The notes below the pieces were generated by a model. It did not search any database and had not been told where the DNA came from. It saw only the letters and a list, made by a program, of their open reading frames with translations. Positions 16,307-26,600 of a DNA stretch of 64,000 nt are shown piece after piece. Position 1 is the first letter of the stretch. The number at the start of each line of letters is the position of its first letter. Origin of the DNA: Asinibacterium sp. OR53 (GTDB lineage Bacteria > Bacteroidota > Bacteroidia > Chitinophagales > Chitinophagaceae); NCBI RefSeq assembly GCF_000515315.1, contig NZ_KI911562.1, positions 1,944,501-2,008,500 on the forward strand, read 5' to 3'. The position numbers and the translations under genes are program-made.

Positions 16307-17728
16307 TTAATTGAGGTCGAATATTTTACCGGCGTTTAAAATATTATTAGGGTCGAATACTTTTTTGATCTCGCGCATCAGGTGCAGGTTGGCTTCCCTG
16401 AAAACAGTATGGAGATAGGGTTTTTGTATCAGTCCTATACCGTGTTCACCGCTGATGGTACCACCCAGGCTTTTCACCAGTTCAAACAATGCCTGCAAAG
16501 CGGCGGTCATCTCTGCATTGCCGTGACTGTTTTTAATCGTAGGATGGTTGATGCGTATGTGCAGGTTACCGTCCCCGGCATGTCCATAACATACTGCATG
16601 AAACCCATATTGTTTGCCTAATTGCTTCACACCTTTGATGAGTGCAGGCAATTCGGCCCTGGGCACTACCGCATCTTCTTCAATGGTATAGCCCGATGTT
16701 TTCACCGCTTCGGCTACACGGCGGCGCAGTTTCCACAATTCAGTTTTTTGCTGGGCATCATCGGCAAAAAATACTTCCCCTGCTTCGAATTGCGTGAGCA
16801 ATTCGGCAATGGCTTCCATCTCGCCCATGAGCACATCCATGTTATTGCCATCTACTTCAATGATCAGGTGCGCGGCAATATCGTCATTCACCGGAACAGC
16901 GCTGCTGTCTACAAACTGGCTCACAATTTTCAATGCATCGATTTCTACCAGTTCCAATCCGCTGGGCACAAAGCCTGCACGGAAAATAGCACTCACCGCT
17001 TCGCTGGCTTTTTCCAGGGAAGCAAAGGGCACCAGCATCAGCAGATCATATTTGGGTAAGGGTATCAGCTTCAACACGATCTTGGTAACGATGCCCAATG
17101 TGCCTTCGCTGCCTACGAGCAACTGCGTAAGGTTATAACCGGTTGAATTCTTCAATACATTGGCGCCCGTCCAGATGATCTCGCCATTGGGCAATACCAC
17201 CTCGAGGTTCAGCACATAATCTTTCACCACACCATATTTCACCGCTTTGGGGCCGCCGCTGTTCTCGGCAATATTGCCGCCAATAAAACAACTACCGCGA
17301 CTGCTGGGGTCGGGTGGATAGAAAAGCCCTTTTTCTTTCACTGCATTTTGCAATACTTCAGTGATCACACCCGGCTCGGTAGTTACCTGCAGGTTGCGTT
17401 CATCTATTTCCAGGATGCTATTCATCCGTTCGCTTGAAAGCAGTACACCGCCTAAATGTGGCAGTGCACCACCACTCAATCCGGTTCCGGCACCCCTTGG
17501 GGTAACAGGGATATGATATTCATTGCACAAACGCATGATAGCCGCTATTTCCTCCGCAGTACGGGGTTTCAGTACCACTTCGGGGAGATAGGATAAATGT
17601 TCTGTTTCATCATGACCGTAATGGGTTAGGGTTTCCTCATCGGCCAGTACAAACTGTTCTCCTATGATGGCTTTGAATTGTTTCAAATGATCGGTAGTCA
17701 CTAATCCTTTCGGCGCCACAGCCCGCAT
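16307..17728 (-). CDS. FAD-linked oxidase, GlcD/D-lactate dehydrogenase type
   Basis: A 473-residue flavoprotein of the VAO/PCMH superfamily. The FAD-binding N-terminal half has TPRGAGTGLSGGALPHLGGV and ENSGGPKAVKYGVVKDYVL. The C-terminal FAD-oxidase domain carries CYGHAGDGNLHIRI and SGEHGIGLIQKPYL. This is the arrangement of glycolate oxidase subunit GlcD and D-lactate/D-2-hydroxyglutarate dehydrogenases. No GlcE/GlcF partner lies nearby, which favours a standalone D-2-hydroxyacid dehydrogenase. The substrate is not certain. Confidence 0.87.
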   Translation of the reverse strand: MRAVAPKGLVTTDHLKQFKAIIGEQFVLADEETLTHYGHDETEHLSYLPEVVLKPRTAEEIAAIMRLCNEYHIPVTPRGAGTGLSGGALPHLGGVLLSSERMNSILEIDERNLQVTTEPGVITEVLQNAVKEKGLFYPPDPSSRGSCFIGGNIAENSGGPKAVKYGVVKDYVLNLEVVLPNGEIIWTGANVLKNSTGYNLTQLLVGSEGTLGIVTKIVLKLIPLPKYDLLMLVPFASLEKASEAVSAIFRAGFVPSGLELVEIDALKIVSQFVDSSAVPVNDDIAAHLIIEVDGNNMDVLMGEMEAIAELLTQFEAGEVFFADDAQQKTELWKLRRRVAEAVKTSGYTIEEDAVVPRAELPALIKGVKQLGKQYGFHAVCYGHAGDGNLHIRINHPTIKNSHGNAEMTAALQALFELVKSLGGTISGEHGIGLIQKPYLHTVFREANLHLMREIKKVFDPNNILNAGKIFDLN

Positions 17729-17952
17729 ATATTTTTTTTGTAAAAATAGATGCTTAACAGGAGAACTAAGGGGCGATTAACATTGTTTGCGGCAATTTTT
17801 TTTACAAATCGTTTAATTTTTCAATGGTATGCATGCAAAAAACTACAAAGCAGCTTCAGTTTTTTTGAAATTATACAGTAATCGGTAAAAACAATTGATA
17901 AAGTCCAACGTGTAAGACCCACATAATGAAATGATCACAACGGGCAAACACT

Positions 17953-17960
17953 TACTTTTG
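17953..17960 (+). promoter_or_regulatory. pckA promoter -7 element (TACTTTTG)
   Basis: TACTTTTG matches the TAnnTTTG consensus fully and lies 27 nt before the pckA ATG. No convincing -33 TTG is seen 19-21 nt upstream, so the site is probable rather than certain. The remaining 220 bp back to 17728 show only AT-rich sequence. Confidence 0.45.
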
Positions 17961-17986
17961 TCTGCTAACAAACGATTGTTCGTATT

Positions 17987-19591
17987 ATGCTGAGTACCCC
18001 TATTATGCTGTCAGACAAAACACTGGTTTCCCTGGGTCTTGGATCCTGCCGGTCGGTTCATTACCAGCTTTCACCTGAAGAGTTGACCGAACAGACCATA
18101 TTACGCGGACAGGGACTTTTAAGCGATACCGGCGCTTTGTGTATCCATACCGGTGAATTCACCGGCCGCAGTCCGCTCGACAAATTCACCGTTAAAGATG
18201 CCATCACCGAAAACACGGTTGACTGGAATAATTTCAACATACCCATCGAAGAAAAATATTTTCACCAACTCAGAAAAAAGCTGCTCGATTACCTGAACCG
18301 CCAGCCGGAAGTATGGATCAGGGACGCTTATGCCTGTGCCGATCCGGCTTATCGTATAAACATACGGGTCATCAATGAGCAGCCGTCTTGCAATCTCTTT
18401 GCGCATAATATGTTCCTGCGCCCAGAAGAGCGCGAACTGGAGGGCTTTCAGGCCGACTGGCATATTATCCATGCACCCGGCTTCAAAGCCGACCCCGCAG
18501 TAGATGGCACCAGGCAACACAATTTTGCGGTGATCTCTTTTACACATAAAGCCATTCTTATTGGCGGTACCGGTTATACCGGCGAGATCAAGAAAGGTAT
18601 TTTCACCATCCTTAATTATATATTACCACAAAACAGGCAGGTGTTGAGCATGCACTGCAGCGCCAACATGGGGGAGAAAGGCGATGTAGCCATTTTCTTT
18701 GGATTGAGTGGCACAGGCAAGACTACACTCAGTGCCGACCCAGACCGCAAACTGATCGGGGATGATGAACATGGATGGACCAACCAGGGCGTTTTCAATT
18801 TTGAAGGCGGCTGTTATGCCAAAACCATTGACCTGAGTGAAGAAAAAGAACCGGAAATTTACCACGCCATCCGCCCCGGCGCATTGGTAGAAAATGTGGG
18901 CTTCATTAATGGAACCCGCCGCATTGATTTTGCCAGCAAAGCCATCACAGAGAATACACGGGTATCATATCCTTTACATTATATCAGCAACGCACAGGAA
19001 CCTGCTATGGGGGGCTTACCTAAAAATATATTCTTTCTCACTTGCGATGCCAATGGCGTACTGCCACCCATTAGTAAGCTGAACCCCGGTCAGGCCATGT
19101 ACCAGTTCATCAGCGGTTATACGGCTAAAGTGGCGGGAACAGAAGCCGGTGTTACAGAACCCAAATCAACTTTCAGCGCCTGTTTCGGTGCACCCTTCCT
19201 GCCTTTGCACCCCGGTCGTTATGCTGAAATGCTCGGCGAAAAAATGAAAGCCCATCGCGTGAATGTGTGGATGGTGAATACCGGATGGAGTGGCGGATGT
19301 TGTGGTGCGGGTAATCGCGTGAAACTGTCATACACAAGGGCCATGATCACTGCGGCATTGAACGGACAACTCGATTACGCACAATACAAAGCGCACCCGG
19401 TATTCGGTATGATGATACCCGATGCATGCCCCGGCGTGCCATCAGAAATTTTAGATCCACGCAGCACCTGGGCCGATCAAACTGCCTATGATGCGAAATG
19501 TAAAGACCTGGCCAGGCAATTCATTAAAAACTTTGAAAAATATGCGGGAGGTGTCAGCGAAGAAATACTGGCTGCGGCGCCTACACCCTAA
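17987..19591 (+). CDS. pckA: phosphoenolpyruvate carboxykinase (ATP)
   Basis: A 534-residue enzyme that turns oxaloacetate + ATP into PEP for gluconeogenesis. It has the PCK P-loop GLSGTGKTTLS near residues 239-249, LIGDDEHGWT just after, EFTGRSPLDKF near 52-62 and YTAKVAGTEAGVTEP. Length is typical for the ATP-dependent class. A second in-frame ATG (18005) six codons in is an alternative start. It is followed by a terminator at 19654-19677. Confidence 0.96.
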   Translation: MLSTPIMLSDKTLVSLGLGSCRSVHYQLSPEELTEQTILRGQGLLSDTGALCIHTGEFTGRSPLDKFTVKDAITENTVDWNNFNIPIEEKYFHQLRKKLLDYLNRQPEVWIRDAYACADPAYRINIRVINEQPSCNLFAHNMFLRPEERELEGFQADWHIIHAPGFKADPAVDGTRQHNFAVISFTHKAILIGGTGYTGEIKKGIFTILNYILPQNRQVLSMHCSANMGEKGDVAIFFGLSGTGKTTLSADPDRKLIGDDEHGWTNQGVFNFEGGCYAKTIDLSEEKEPEIYHAIRPGALVENVGFINGTRRIDFASKAITENTRVSYPLHYISNAQEPAMGGLPKNIFFLTCDANGVLPPISKLNPGQAMYQFISGYTAKVAGTEAGVTEPKSTFSACFGAPFLPLHPGRYAEMLGEKMKAHRVNVWMVNTGWSGGCCGAGNRVKLSYTRAMITAALNGQLDYAQYKAHPVFGMMIPDACPGVPSEILDPRSTWADQTAYDAKCKDLARQFIKNFEKYAGGVSEEILAAAPTP

Positions 19592-19598
19592 AAAATAA

Positions 19599-19617
19599 TT
19601 GTCCCGCAGCGGGACAA
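19599..19617 (-). terminator. terminator for the deoxynucleoside kinase gene (minus strand)
   Basis: TTGTCCCGC and GCGGGACAA form a perfect 9-bp inverted repeat around one base. On the minus strand it is followed by a T-rich tail (AATTATTTTTTAG), while on the plus strand no T tract follows. It therefore fits the convergent minus-strand kinase transcript. Confidence 0.6.
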
Positions 19618-19653
19618 GAACTCGGTCTCTTCGATTGCTTTGTTTGTTACGCG

Positions 19654-19677
19654 AAACTCCACCACCCGGTGGAGTTT
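19654..19677 (+). terminator. pckA rho-independent terminator
   Basis: AAACTCCACC and GGTGGAGTTT form a perfect 10-bp stem with a 4-nt loop (ACCC), followed by TATTTTAG on the plus strand. It ends the pckA transcript just before the convergent kinase stop codon. Confidence 0.75.
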
Positions 19678-19681
19678 TATT

Positions 19682-20317
19682 TTAGAAAAGTCCAAACAAC
19701 ATGCCATCTACCTTACCAATGATCTCTCCGAAATGTTCTTCATTTTCCGCAAACTTGTTTTTGTCGCAGTCGATCACCAGCAGGGGACCTTCTTTATAAC
19801 TTTCAATCCACTTGTTGTAATATTCATTGAGTCTTTTCAGGTAGTCGAGGCGAATGTTCTCTTCGTATTCGCGGCCTCTTTTTTGTATTTGCGCAACCAG
19901 TGTGGGTACGGAAGCTTTGAGGTAGATGAGCAGGTCGGGTGGCTGCACCATTGTTTTCAAAGTCTGGAAGAATAAGAAATAGTTATCGAAATCGCGTTTG
20001 CTCATCAAACCCATTTCATGCAGGTTGGGAGCGAATATATTGGCGTCTTCATAGATGGTACGGTCCTGTATCACGGTTTCGGTACCATGGTGTATATCGA
20101 GTAATTGGTTGAGGCGACTGTTCAGGAAAAATATCTGCAGGTTGAAACTCCAACGCGGCATGTCCTCGTAAAAATCCATCAGGTAAGGATTGTGGTCCAC
20201 ATCTTCAAACTGGGGAATCCAACGGTAATGCTTGCTCAGCATTTCAGTTAAAGTAGTTTTACCGGCGCCGATATTGCCGGCTACAGCAACATGCTTGGGT
20301 TTTTTTAGTTTGGCCAT
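19682..20317 (-). CDS. deoxynucleoside kinase
   Basis: A 211-residue member of the dNK/dGK family, which phosphorylates deoxynucleosides for salvage. The P-loop VAGNIGAGKTTLTEML is near residues 12-27. The lid/ERS-type region is QDRTIYEDANIF, and LIYLKASVPTLVAQIQKRGREYEENI is typical. Which base it prefers cannot be read from sequence. Confidence 0.9.
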   Translation of the reverse strand: MAKLKKPKHVAVAGNIGAGKTTLTEMLSKHYRWIPQFEDVDHNPYLMDFYEDMPRWSFNLQIFFLNSRLNQLLDIHHGTETVIQDRTIYEDANIFAPNLHEMGLMSKRDFDNYFLFFQTLKTMVQPPDLLIYLKASVPTLVAQIQKRGREYEENIRLDYLKRLNEYYNKWIESYKEGPLLVIDCDKNKFAENEEHFGEIIGKVDGMLFGLF

Positions 20318-20349
20318 AGGAGTGAATGTACGAAGATTTTATATTACCA

Positions 20350-21363
20350 TCAGGCGTAATTCATGCCTATGGCCTGCCTTACGAGTTTCAATGTTTCAGC
20401 AGCGCTGTGCCTTGCTTTTTCTGCTCCCTGGCGGATGATCCGCGACAGAAGTTCCTGGTTGTTTTGGATATCAGCTGCTTTTTCACGGATAGGTGCAATG
20501 AATGCCGCCATGTCTTCTGCCAACTGCTTTTTCATGTCGCCATAACGGATAACGGTATGGCCTGAACTGCTGGCATTGTAATCATCTTCAAATTTCTGTA
20601 CGGTATCGGGTGTACTTACCAAACGCATCAACGTAAAGAGGTTCTCTATATAATCGGGCTTCGTCGAATTGGGTTCGGAAGGTCCCTGGTCTGTTTTGGC
20701 TTTCATGATCTTTTTACGGATCAGGTCTCCATCATCTGCCAGGTAAAGCGTATTCATCTGGTTTTCGCTTTTGCTCATTTTACCATTGCCATCGAGACTC
20801 ATGATCTTCACCAGCTCGCCGCCATAATTAAAAGCATAAGGCGCCGGCAATACTTCTCCATAACGGTGGTTGAACCGTTCGGCAAAATTGCGTGCTATCT
20901 CCAGGTGCTGCTCCTGGTCTTTACCCACCGGCACTTTTACCGCACGGTGGATTAAAATATCTGCGGCCATCAATACCGGGTAAGTGAGCAATCCTGCATT
21001 GACGTTATCGGGCTGCAAACGTACTTTGTCTTTGAAAGTAGGCGTTTTCTCCAGCTCGCCTTTGTATGCAAGCATGTTGAGATAAAGATAGAGCTCGGCT
21101 ATTTCATGGATGTCGCTTTGGATGTAAAGCGATACTTTTTCAGGATCGAGTCCGCACGCGATGTTTTCAGCGATCACCCGGTGAACGCTTGCTTTCAATT
21201 CAGAAGTATCGGGGTGGGTAGTAAGGCTATGCCAGTTGGCCACAAAAAAATAGCAGTTATACTCGTGCTGCATGCGAACATAATTGCGCATGGCACCGAA
21301 ATAATTTCCCAGGTGTAAAAAACCGGTCGGCCTGATGCCGCTTACTACTACCTCTTTTGTCAT
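20350..21363 (-). CDS. trpS: tryptophanyl-tRNA synthetase
   Basis: A 337-residue class I aminoacyl-tRNA synthetase. The HIGH-type motif is PTGFLHLGNY near residues 12-21, and the KMSKS loop is GNGKMSKSE near 193-201. MAADILIHRAVKVPVGKDQEQHLEI is the tryptophan-site region. Length is typical. It is divergent from recG; a repeat cluster occupies the space between them. Confidence 0.96.
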   Translation of the reverse strand: MTKEVVVSGIRPTGFLHLGNYFGAMRNYVRMQHEYNCYFFVANWHSLTTHPDTSELKASVHRVIAENIACGLDPEKVSLYIQSDIHEIAELYLYLNMLAYKGELEKTPTFKDKVRLQPDNVNAGLLTYPVLMAADILIHRAVKVPVGKDQEQHLEIARNFAERFNHRYGEVLPAPYAFNYGGELVKIMSLDGNGKMSKSENQMNTLYLADDGDLIRKKIMKAKTDQGPSEPNSTKPDYIENLFTLMRLVSTPDTVQKFEDDYNASSSGHTVIRYGDMKKQLAEDMAAFIAPIREKAADIQNNQELLSRIIRQGAEKARHSAAETLKLVRQAIGMNYA

Positions 21364-21379
21364 AAGCTGCGAAGATAAG

Positions 21380-21491
21380 TAATCAGTTGTTAGGTCAGTT
21401 GTAAGTTGTTAGTTGTTAGTTGTCAGATTATATATTTTGTACGGATATTTGTCCTTAGTCTTCTAACAACTAACAACTGACAACTACCAAC
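21380..21491. repeat. GTTGTTAGTTGTCAG inverted repeat cluster between trpS and recG
   Basis: The left half (about 21385-21425) holds repeated GTTGTTAG/GTTGTCAG units; the right half (about 21462-21491) holds their complement CTAACAACTAACAACTGACAAC. The arms are separated by about 40 bp of AT-rich sequence. The cluster can form a long hairpin and looks like a non-coding interspersed repeat. Its right arm runs to within a few bases of the recG coding frame. Confidence 0.65.
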
Positions 21492-21494
21492 TCC

Positions 21495-23588
21495 ATACTA
21501 TCCACCCCCATCGAATTCCTCAAAGGCGTAGGCCCTTTGCGTGCCGATATGCTGAAGAAAGAACTCAACATTTATACCTTCGGCGACCTGCTGGAACATT
21601 ATCCGCACCGGCATATCGATAAGACGAAGCTGAGCAAGATCGGTGAGATCAATCTTCACACAGAATTCATACAGGTAGCTGGTAAACTGGTGCATACAGA
21701 AATAATAGGCGAACGAAGGGCTAAAAGACTGGTAGCGCAATTGAAAGATGATACAGGTGTGCTGGAACTGGCCTGGTTCCAGGGTATCAACTGGGTGCAG
21801 AAAAGCCTTACGCCGGGCATGTCATACCTGGTGTTCGGTCGCACCGGTTTTTTCAACGGAAGACCGCAGATCGTGCACCCGGAAATAGAGCCTTATGTAC
21901 CTGCACAGGCGAAGGGCAAAGCATTTCTCGAACCGGTATATCCTGCTACAGAAAAATTAAAAGCACGCGGACTCAACGGCAGGCAATTGGGCAAGCTAAC
22001 CTACCAGTTGCTGACGCAGATCAGGCCGGAAGACCTGCCCGAAAATATTCCCGATGCCATCAGCACATCGCTCAAACTGATGCCGCGTTACGAAGCCATC
22101 CGCGCCATTCATTTTCCCGCCGATCCTGCGCAATACCAGCAGGCTTTGCATCGACTCAAATTCGAAGAGTTGTTTATGGTGCAGGTGCGGTTGAACCTGG
22201 TGCGTATGCAACGGCACAGGGCCAGTAAAGGGGTGGTGTTTGAAAAAGTAGGCGATTATTTCAATACATTTTACAATCAATATTTACCATTTGAATTAAC
22301 GGGTGCACAAAAAAGAGTGCTGCGGGAGATACGCACCGATACGGCGCGCGGACATCAGATGAACAGGTTGTTGCAGGGAGATGTGGGCAGTGGAAAAACC
22401 ATGGTGGCTTTGTTGAGTATGCTGCTGGCAGCCGATAATAGCTACCAGAGTTGTATGATGGCGCCCACGGAGATTTTGGCGCAGCAACATTATACGGGGC
22501 TTAGTGAATTGCTCAAAGAAATGCCTGTTGAAATAGCATTGCTTACCGGCAGCACCAAAGCGGCCGAACGTAAAAAAATATTAAAGGGCCTGCAGGAAGA
22601 TACCATCCATTTTGTAGTAGGCACACATGCGGTGATTGAAGACACCGTGCAGTTTAAAAACCTGGGACTCGTTATCGTTGACGAACAGCATCGTTTCGGT
22701 GTTGCGCAGCGGGCAAAATTATGGGAGAAGGCAGCGGTCCCTCCGCATGTGCTGGTGATGACCGCCACGCCCATACCCAGGACCCTGGCAATGACGGCTT
22801 ATGGCGATCTCGATTACAGTGTGATGGATGAGTTGCCGCCAGGCAGGCAGCCGGTTACAACCGTACACCGGCAGGAGATGGCCAGGGCCAATGTGATGGA
22901 TTTTGTAAAAACAGAGATCACCAAAGGCAGGCAGGCTTATTTTATTTACCCGCTGATAGAAGAAAGTGAAAAGTTGAGTTATGAAGACCTCATGCAGGGG
23001 TACGAACAGGTAAAAAGTTTTTTCCCTGAGCCGGCTTACCGGATCAGTATGGTGCATGGCCGGCAACCGCAGGAGCAAAAAGATACCAATATGCAACGTT
23101 TTGTGAGTGGCGACACACAGATCATGGTGAGTACTACTGTGATAGAAGTAGGGGTGAACGTGCCCAATGCCACTGTGATGGTGATAGAGAGCGCCGAAAA
23201 ATTCGGACTTTCCCAACTGCACCAGCTGCGGGGAAGGGTGGGACGAGGCAGCGAGAAAAGTTTTTGCATTTTATTAACAGGGTCCCGGGCCAGCAAAGAA
23301 GCCCGGGAACGTATCAAGATTATGTGCGCCACCAATGACGGGTTCAAGATCGCAGAGAAGGACCTGGAGTTGCGCGGACCGGGCGATATAGAAGGCACCA
23401 GGCAGAGCGGGGCGTTGAATTTCAAGGTGGCTAGTATTGTAAATGACAAGGAATTGCTGGAAAAAGCGAGGAAAGAGGCGGAAAAATTATGTGAAGAAGA
23501 TAATGAGCTAAAGATGGCAAAGAATTTGATACTCAAAGCCTATCTGCAATCCCAGCCTCAGAAGAACGGTTGGGGCAAGATATCCTGA
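21495..23588 (+). CDS. recG: ATP-dependent DNA helicase RecG (no ATG start)
   Basis: A nearly 700-residue superfamily 2 helicase that remodels stalled forks and Holliday junctions. It has an OB wedge domain in the N-terminal third, the Walker A motif GDVGSGKT, the DEAH-box variant DEQHRFG, and TATPIPRT. The conserved N-terminal residues STPIEFLKGVGP are encoded in frame upstream of the first usual start codon (TTG at 21537). No ATG, GTG or TTG exists between the stop at 21471 and 21537; only CTG (21477), ATA (21495) and ATC are available. The coordinate given uses ATA at 21495, but this start is uncertain. A repeat element adjoins it. Confidence 0.88.
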   Translation: MLSTPIEFLKGVGPLRADMLKKELNIYTFGDLLEHYPHRHIDKTKLSKIGEINLHTEFIQVAGKLVHTEIIGERRAKRLVAQLKDDTGVLELAWFQGINWVQKSLTPGMSYLVFGRTGFFNGRPQIVHPEIEPYVPAQAKGKAFLEPVYPATEKLKARGLNGRQLGKLTYQLLTQIRPEDLPENIPDAISTSLKLMPRYEAIRAIHFPADPAQYQQALHRLKFEELFMVQVRLNLVRMQRHRASKGVVFEKVGDYFNTFYNQYLPFELTGAQKRVLREIRTDTARGHQMNRLLQGDVGSGKTMVALLSMLLAADNSYQSCMMAPTEILAQQHYTGLSELLKEMPVEIALLTGSTKAAERKKILKGLQEDTIHFVVGTHAVIEDTVQFKNLGLVIVDEQHRFGVAQRAKLWEKAAVPPHVLVMTATPIPRTLAMTAYGDLDYSVMDELPPGRQPVTTVHRQEMARANVMDFVKTEITKGRQAYFIYPLIEESEKLSYEDLMQGYEQVKSFFPEPAYRISMVHGRQPQEQKDTNMQRFVSGDTQIMVSTTVIEVGVNVPNATVMVIESAEKFGLSQLHQLRGRVGRGSEKSFCILLTGSRASKEARERIKIMCATNDGFKIAEKDLELRGPGDIEGTRQSGALNFKVASIVNDKELLEKARKEAEKLCEEDNELKMAKNLILKAYLQSQPQKNGWGKIS

Positions 23589-23666
23589 AGGACCGCTCAT
23601 AATAAACCTAGTGCAAAGCATCTGAATCACGTATATATGTCGTAACTTATAAATAAAATAAGGTTG

Positions 23667-26600
23667 ATGTCGGGAAGAACAATAGCAAGGATATTGGTAT
23701 TGATGCTGATCAGTGTATATGGCTCGGCACAGGGTTATCTTGAATTTGTTGAAAATAAGGGGCAGTGGGAGCCTTCCATTAAATATAAGGGTGAGATGAG
23801 CACAGGTGCTTTCGCCTTGCAGGCCACCGGTTACAGGGTGCTGCTGCATAAGGGGGCCGATCTGGAGAGTCTCACCGAAAAAATACACGGGCATGGTCCC
23901 AGTCATTCATCTGGTAGTACTCCTGGTGGCTCGGGCGGTGGCTCAGGTCGTGAACATGCCGATCAACCTGTCCAGACTCAAACCAATGCTGCTACAGAAC
24001 ATCCGGTAAATATAGGTGGGGCAGGACCGGATCGTGACAACGATCAGCCACTTATACTACACTCGCATGCTTATCAAGTGCGGTTCCTCAATGCGAATGA
24101 ACATGCACAGATCATTCCTGAAAAACCCCTGCCAGGCAATATCAATTATTTAGTGGGCAAAGATTCTACTCAATGGGCCTCGGGATGTGCTTCCTACCAG
24201 GCCATCACTTATAAAAATATTTATCCGAACATAGATATCCGTTATTATACGGCCAGTGGTGTATTGAAATACGACCTCATTGTGCATCCTGGCGGCGATG
24301 TATCCAATGTAGCCATGTATTATGAAGGCGCCAACGGTTTGCGCGTGAAAGACGGTAAGTTGATGGTGAAAACCGCTGTGGAAGAAGTGCAGGAATTTCC
24401 TCCCTATAGTTATCAGTTACTGAACAATGAGCGTACGGAAGTGCCCTGCAGCTATGAAGTGAAAGGAAACATCGTACGCTTCCGCATCAACGGCGCCTAT
24501 TCTAAAACTGCTACCCTGGTGATAGATCCTTCATTCGTTTTTTCTTCCTTCTCGGGAAGTACGGCGAGTAACTGGGGTTATACCGCTACATACGACGGAC
24601 AGGGAAATTTTTATGGAGGAGGTATTGTTTTCAGTGGCAATGGAAAATTCCCCACCAGCAATGGCGCTTTCCAAACCACATTCCAGGGAGGAGTGAATAC
24701 CGGCGAAGGAGGCGGCTTTGACATCGGTATCATCAAATTAGACCCTCTTGGTACTAACCGCATATATGCTACTTACCTGGGAGGCGCTGCAGGCAACGAA
24801 CAGCCACACAGTCTTTTTGTAGATCCCGCCGGTAATCTGGTGGTGGCAGGGCGCTCCAATTCAAGCGACTACCCGGTAAAGGGTGCGTTAAAAACTTATG
24901 GTCCCGGAGGAGGATGGGATATTGTTGTAACCAAACTCAACCAGAATGGAACAGGCTTGGTGGCATCGGTTAAAATAGGCGGCCTGCAGGACGATGGCGT
25001 GAATATCAAACCCAAATATTCCGGCACACCCGGTGCGCAATCCATCAACCGGAATTATGGAGATGATGCGCGCAGTGAAGTGATCATTGATGCCGCCGGA
25101 AGTATTTATGTAGCTTCCTGTACACAGTCAGATAGTTTTCCTACCACACCAGGCGCTTTTCAATCTGCTTCAGGAGGCAGTCTCGGAAATCACCAGGATG
25201 GTGTGGTGCTCAAACTCAAATCCGATCTTTCCGGCGTTATTTTCTCCACCAGGATCGGGGGCAGTAACGACGATGCGGCATTTGTACTGGCCATCAGTCC
25301 GCTTACCGGCGATCTATATGTGGGTGGCACTACCGCCAGTAACGATTTTCCGGGCGATAAAACCGGTACCATTTCAAGCAGTTTCAACCAGGGTATCTGC
25401 GATGGCTTTGTGGCAAGGTTCCATAATGACGGTACGTTTGTAAAGAGTACTTATATCGGTACATCGGGCAATGACATGCTCTATGGCATCCAGTTCGATA
25501 AATTCGGTTTTCCTTATGTCATGGGCACTACCACCGGTTCCTGGCCCATCAAGAAGCCTGCGAATGCCGGCAGCTTTTTCATGCAAACCAACGGCAAGCA
25601 ATACATCAGCAAGCTGATGCCCGATTTATCAGACTTTGTATATTCAACGGTATTCGGCACCAATACTACTTATCCCAATATCTCGCCTGTGGCTTTCCTG
25701 GTAGACCGCTGTGAAAATGTGTATATGTCGGGATGGGGCGGAGGTATCGATTCGCATAACAATAGTTTTCCCAATGCCACCACAGTAGGGTTGCCTGTTG
25801 TAGGAGGCGGACAAACCATCACCGATGGTGCGGACTTTTATTTCTTTGTACTGGAACGTGATGCCAAATCGCAGCTCTTCGGCAGCTTCTTCGGACAACA
25901 AGGAGGTGCCACCGGTGAACATGTGGATGGAGGTACCAGTCGCTTCGACCGCAACGGGATCATTTACCAGGCCATCTGCGCCAACTGCGGCGGCGGTGCA
26001 CGTTTCCCCACTACCAGCGGTGTATGGGCTCCTAACAATGGTGCCGCGCCATCGGGCTGTAACCTGGCCATGGTGAAAATTGCTTTCAATCTTGCCGGCG
26101 TAGAAGCCGGCATACAGGCTTCTGTCAACGGCAGGATCAGGGATACGACAGGCTGTGTGCCGCTCACCGCAGATTTTCGCGATACACTGGCTATGGGTAA
26201 AAACTATATATGGGATTTTGGCGACGGCACCCCGCCGGTGACAACGGGTGCTCCCAACATTTCACATACATTCAATCTTGTAGGTAATTACCGGGTGAAG
26301 CTTACTGCTGTTGATTCTTCTTCCTGTAACCTGGCCGACAGTTCTTTTGTGACCATGCGGGTACGGAGCGATGAAGTGAAAATGTCTTTCACCAACCGCA
26401 AGCTGCCGCCTTGTACTTCACTGCAATATGAATTCAACAACACGTCCATAGCACCTCCCGGCAAACCATTGCAGGACCAGAGTTTCCTGTGGATATTCGG
26501 AGACAGTACCACGCAATATGCAGGTACAGGTAAAGTGGTACACAGTTATAAAGCACCCGGTACCTATACCATCAAACTGGTATTGGTTGATACCACTTAT

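Noticed and set aside
16622..17059. Plus-strand open frame opposite the FAD oxidase
   Set aside because: Shadow of the strongly conserved minus-strand gene.
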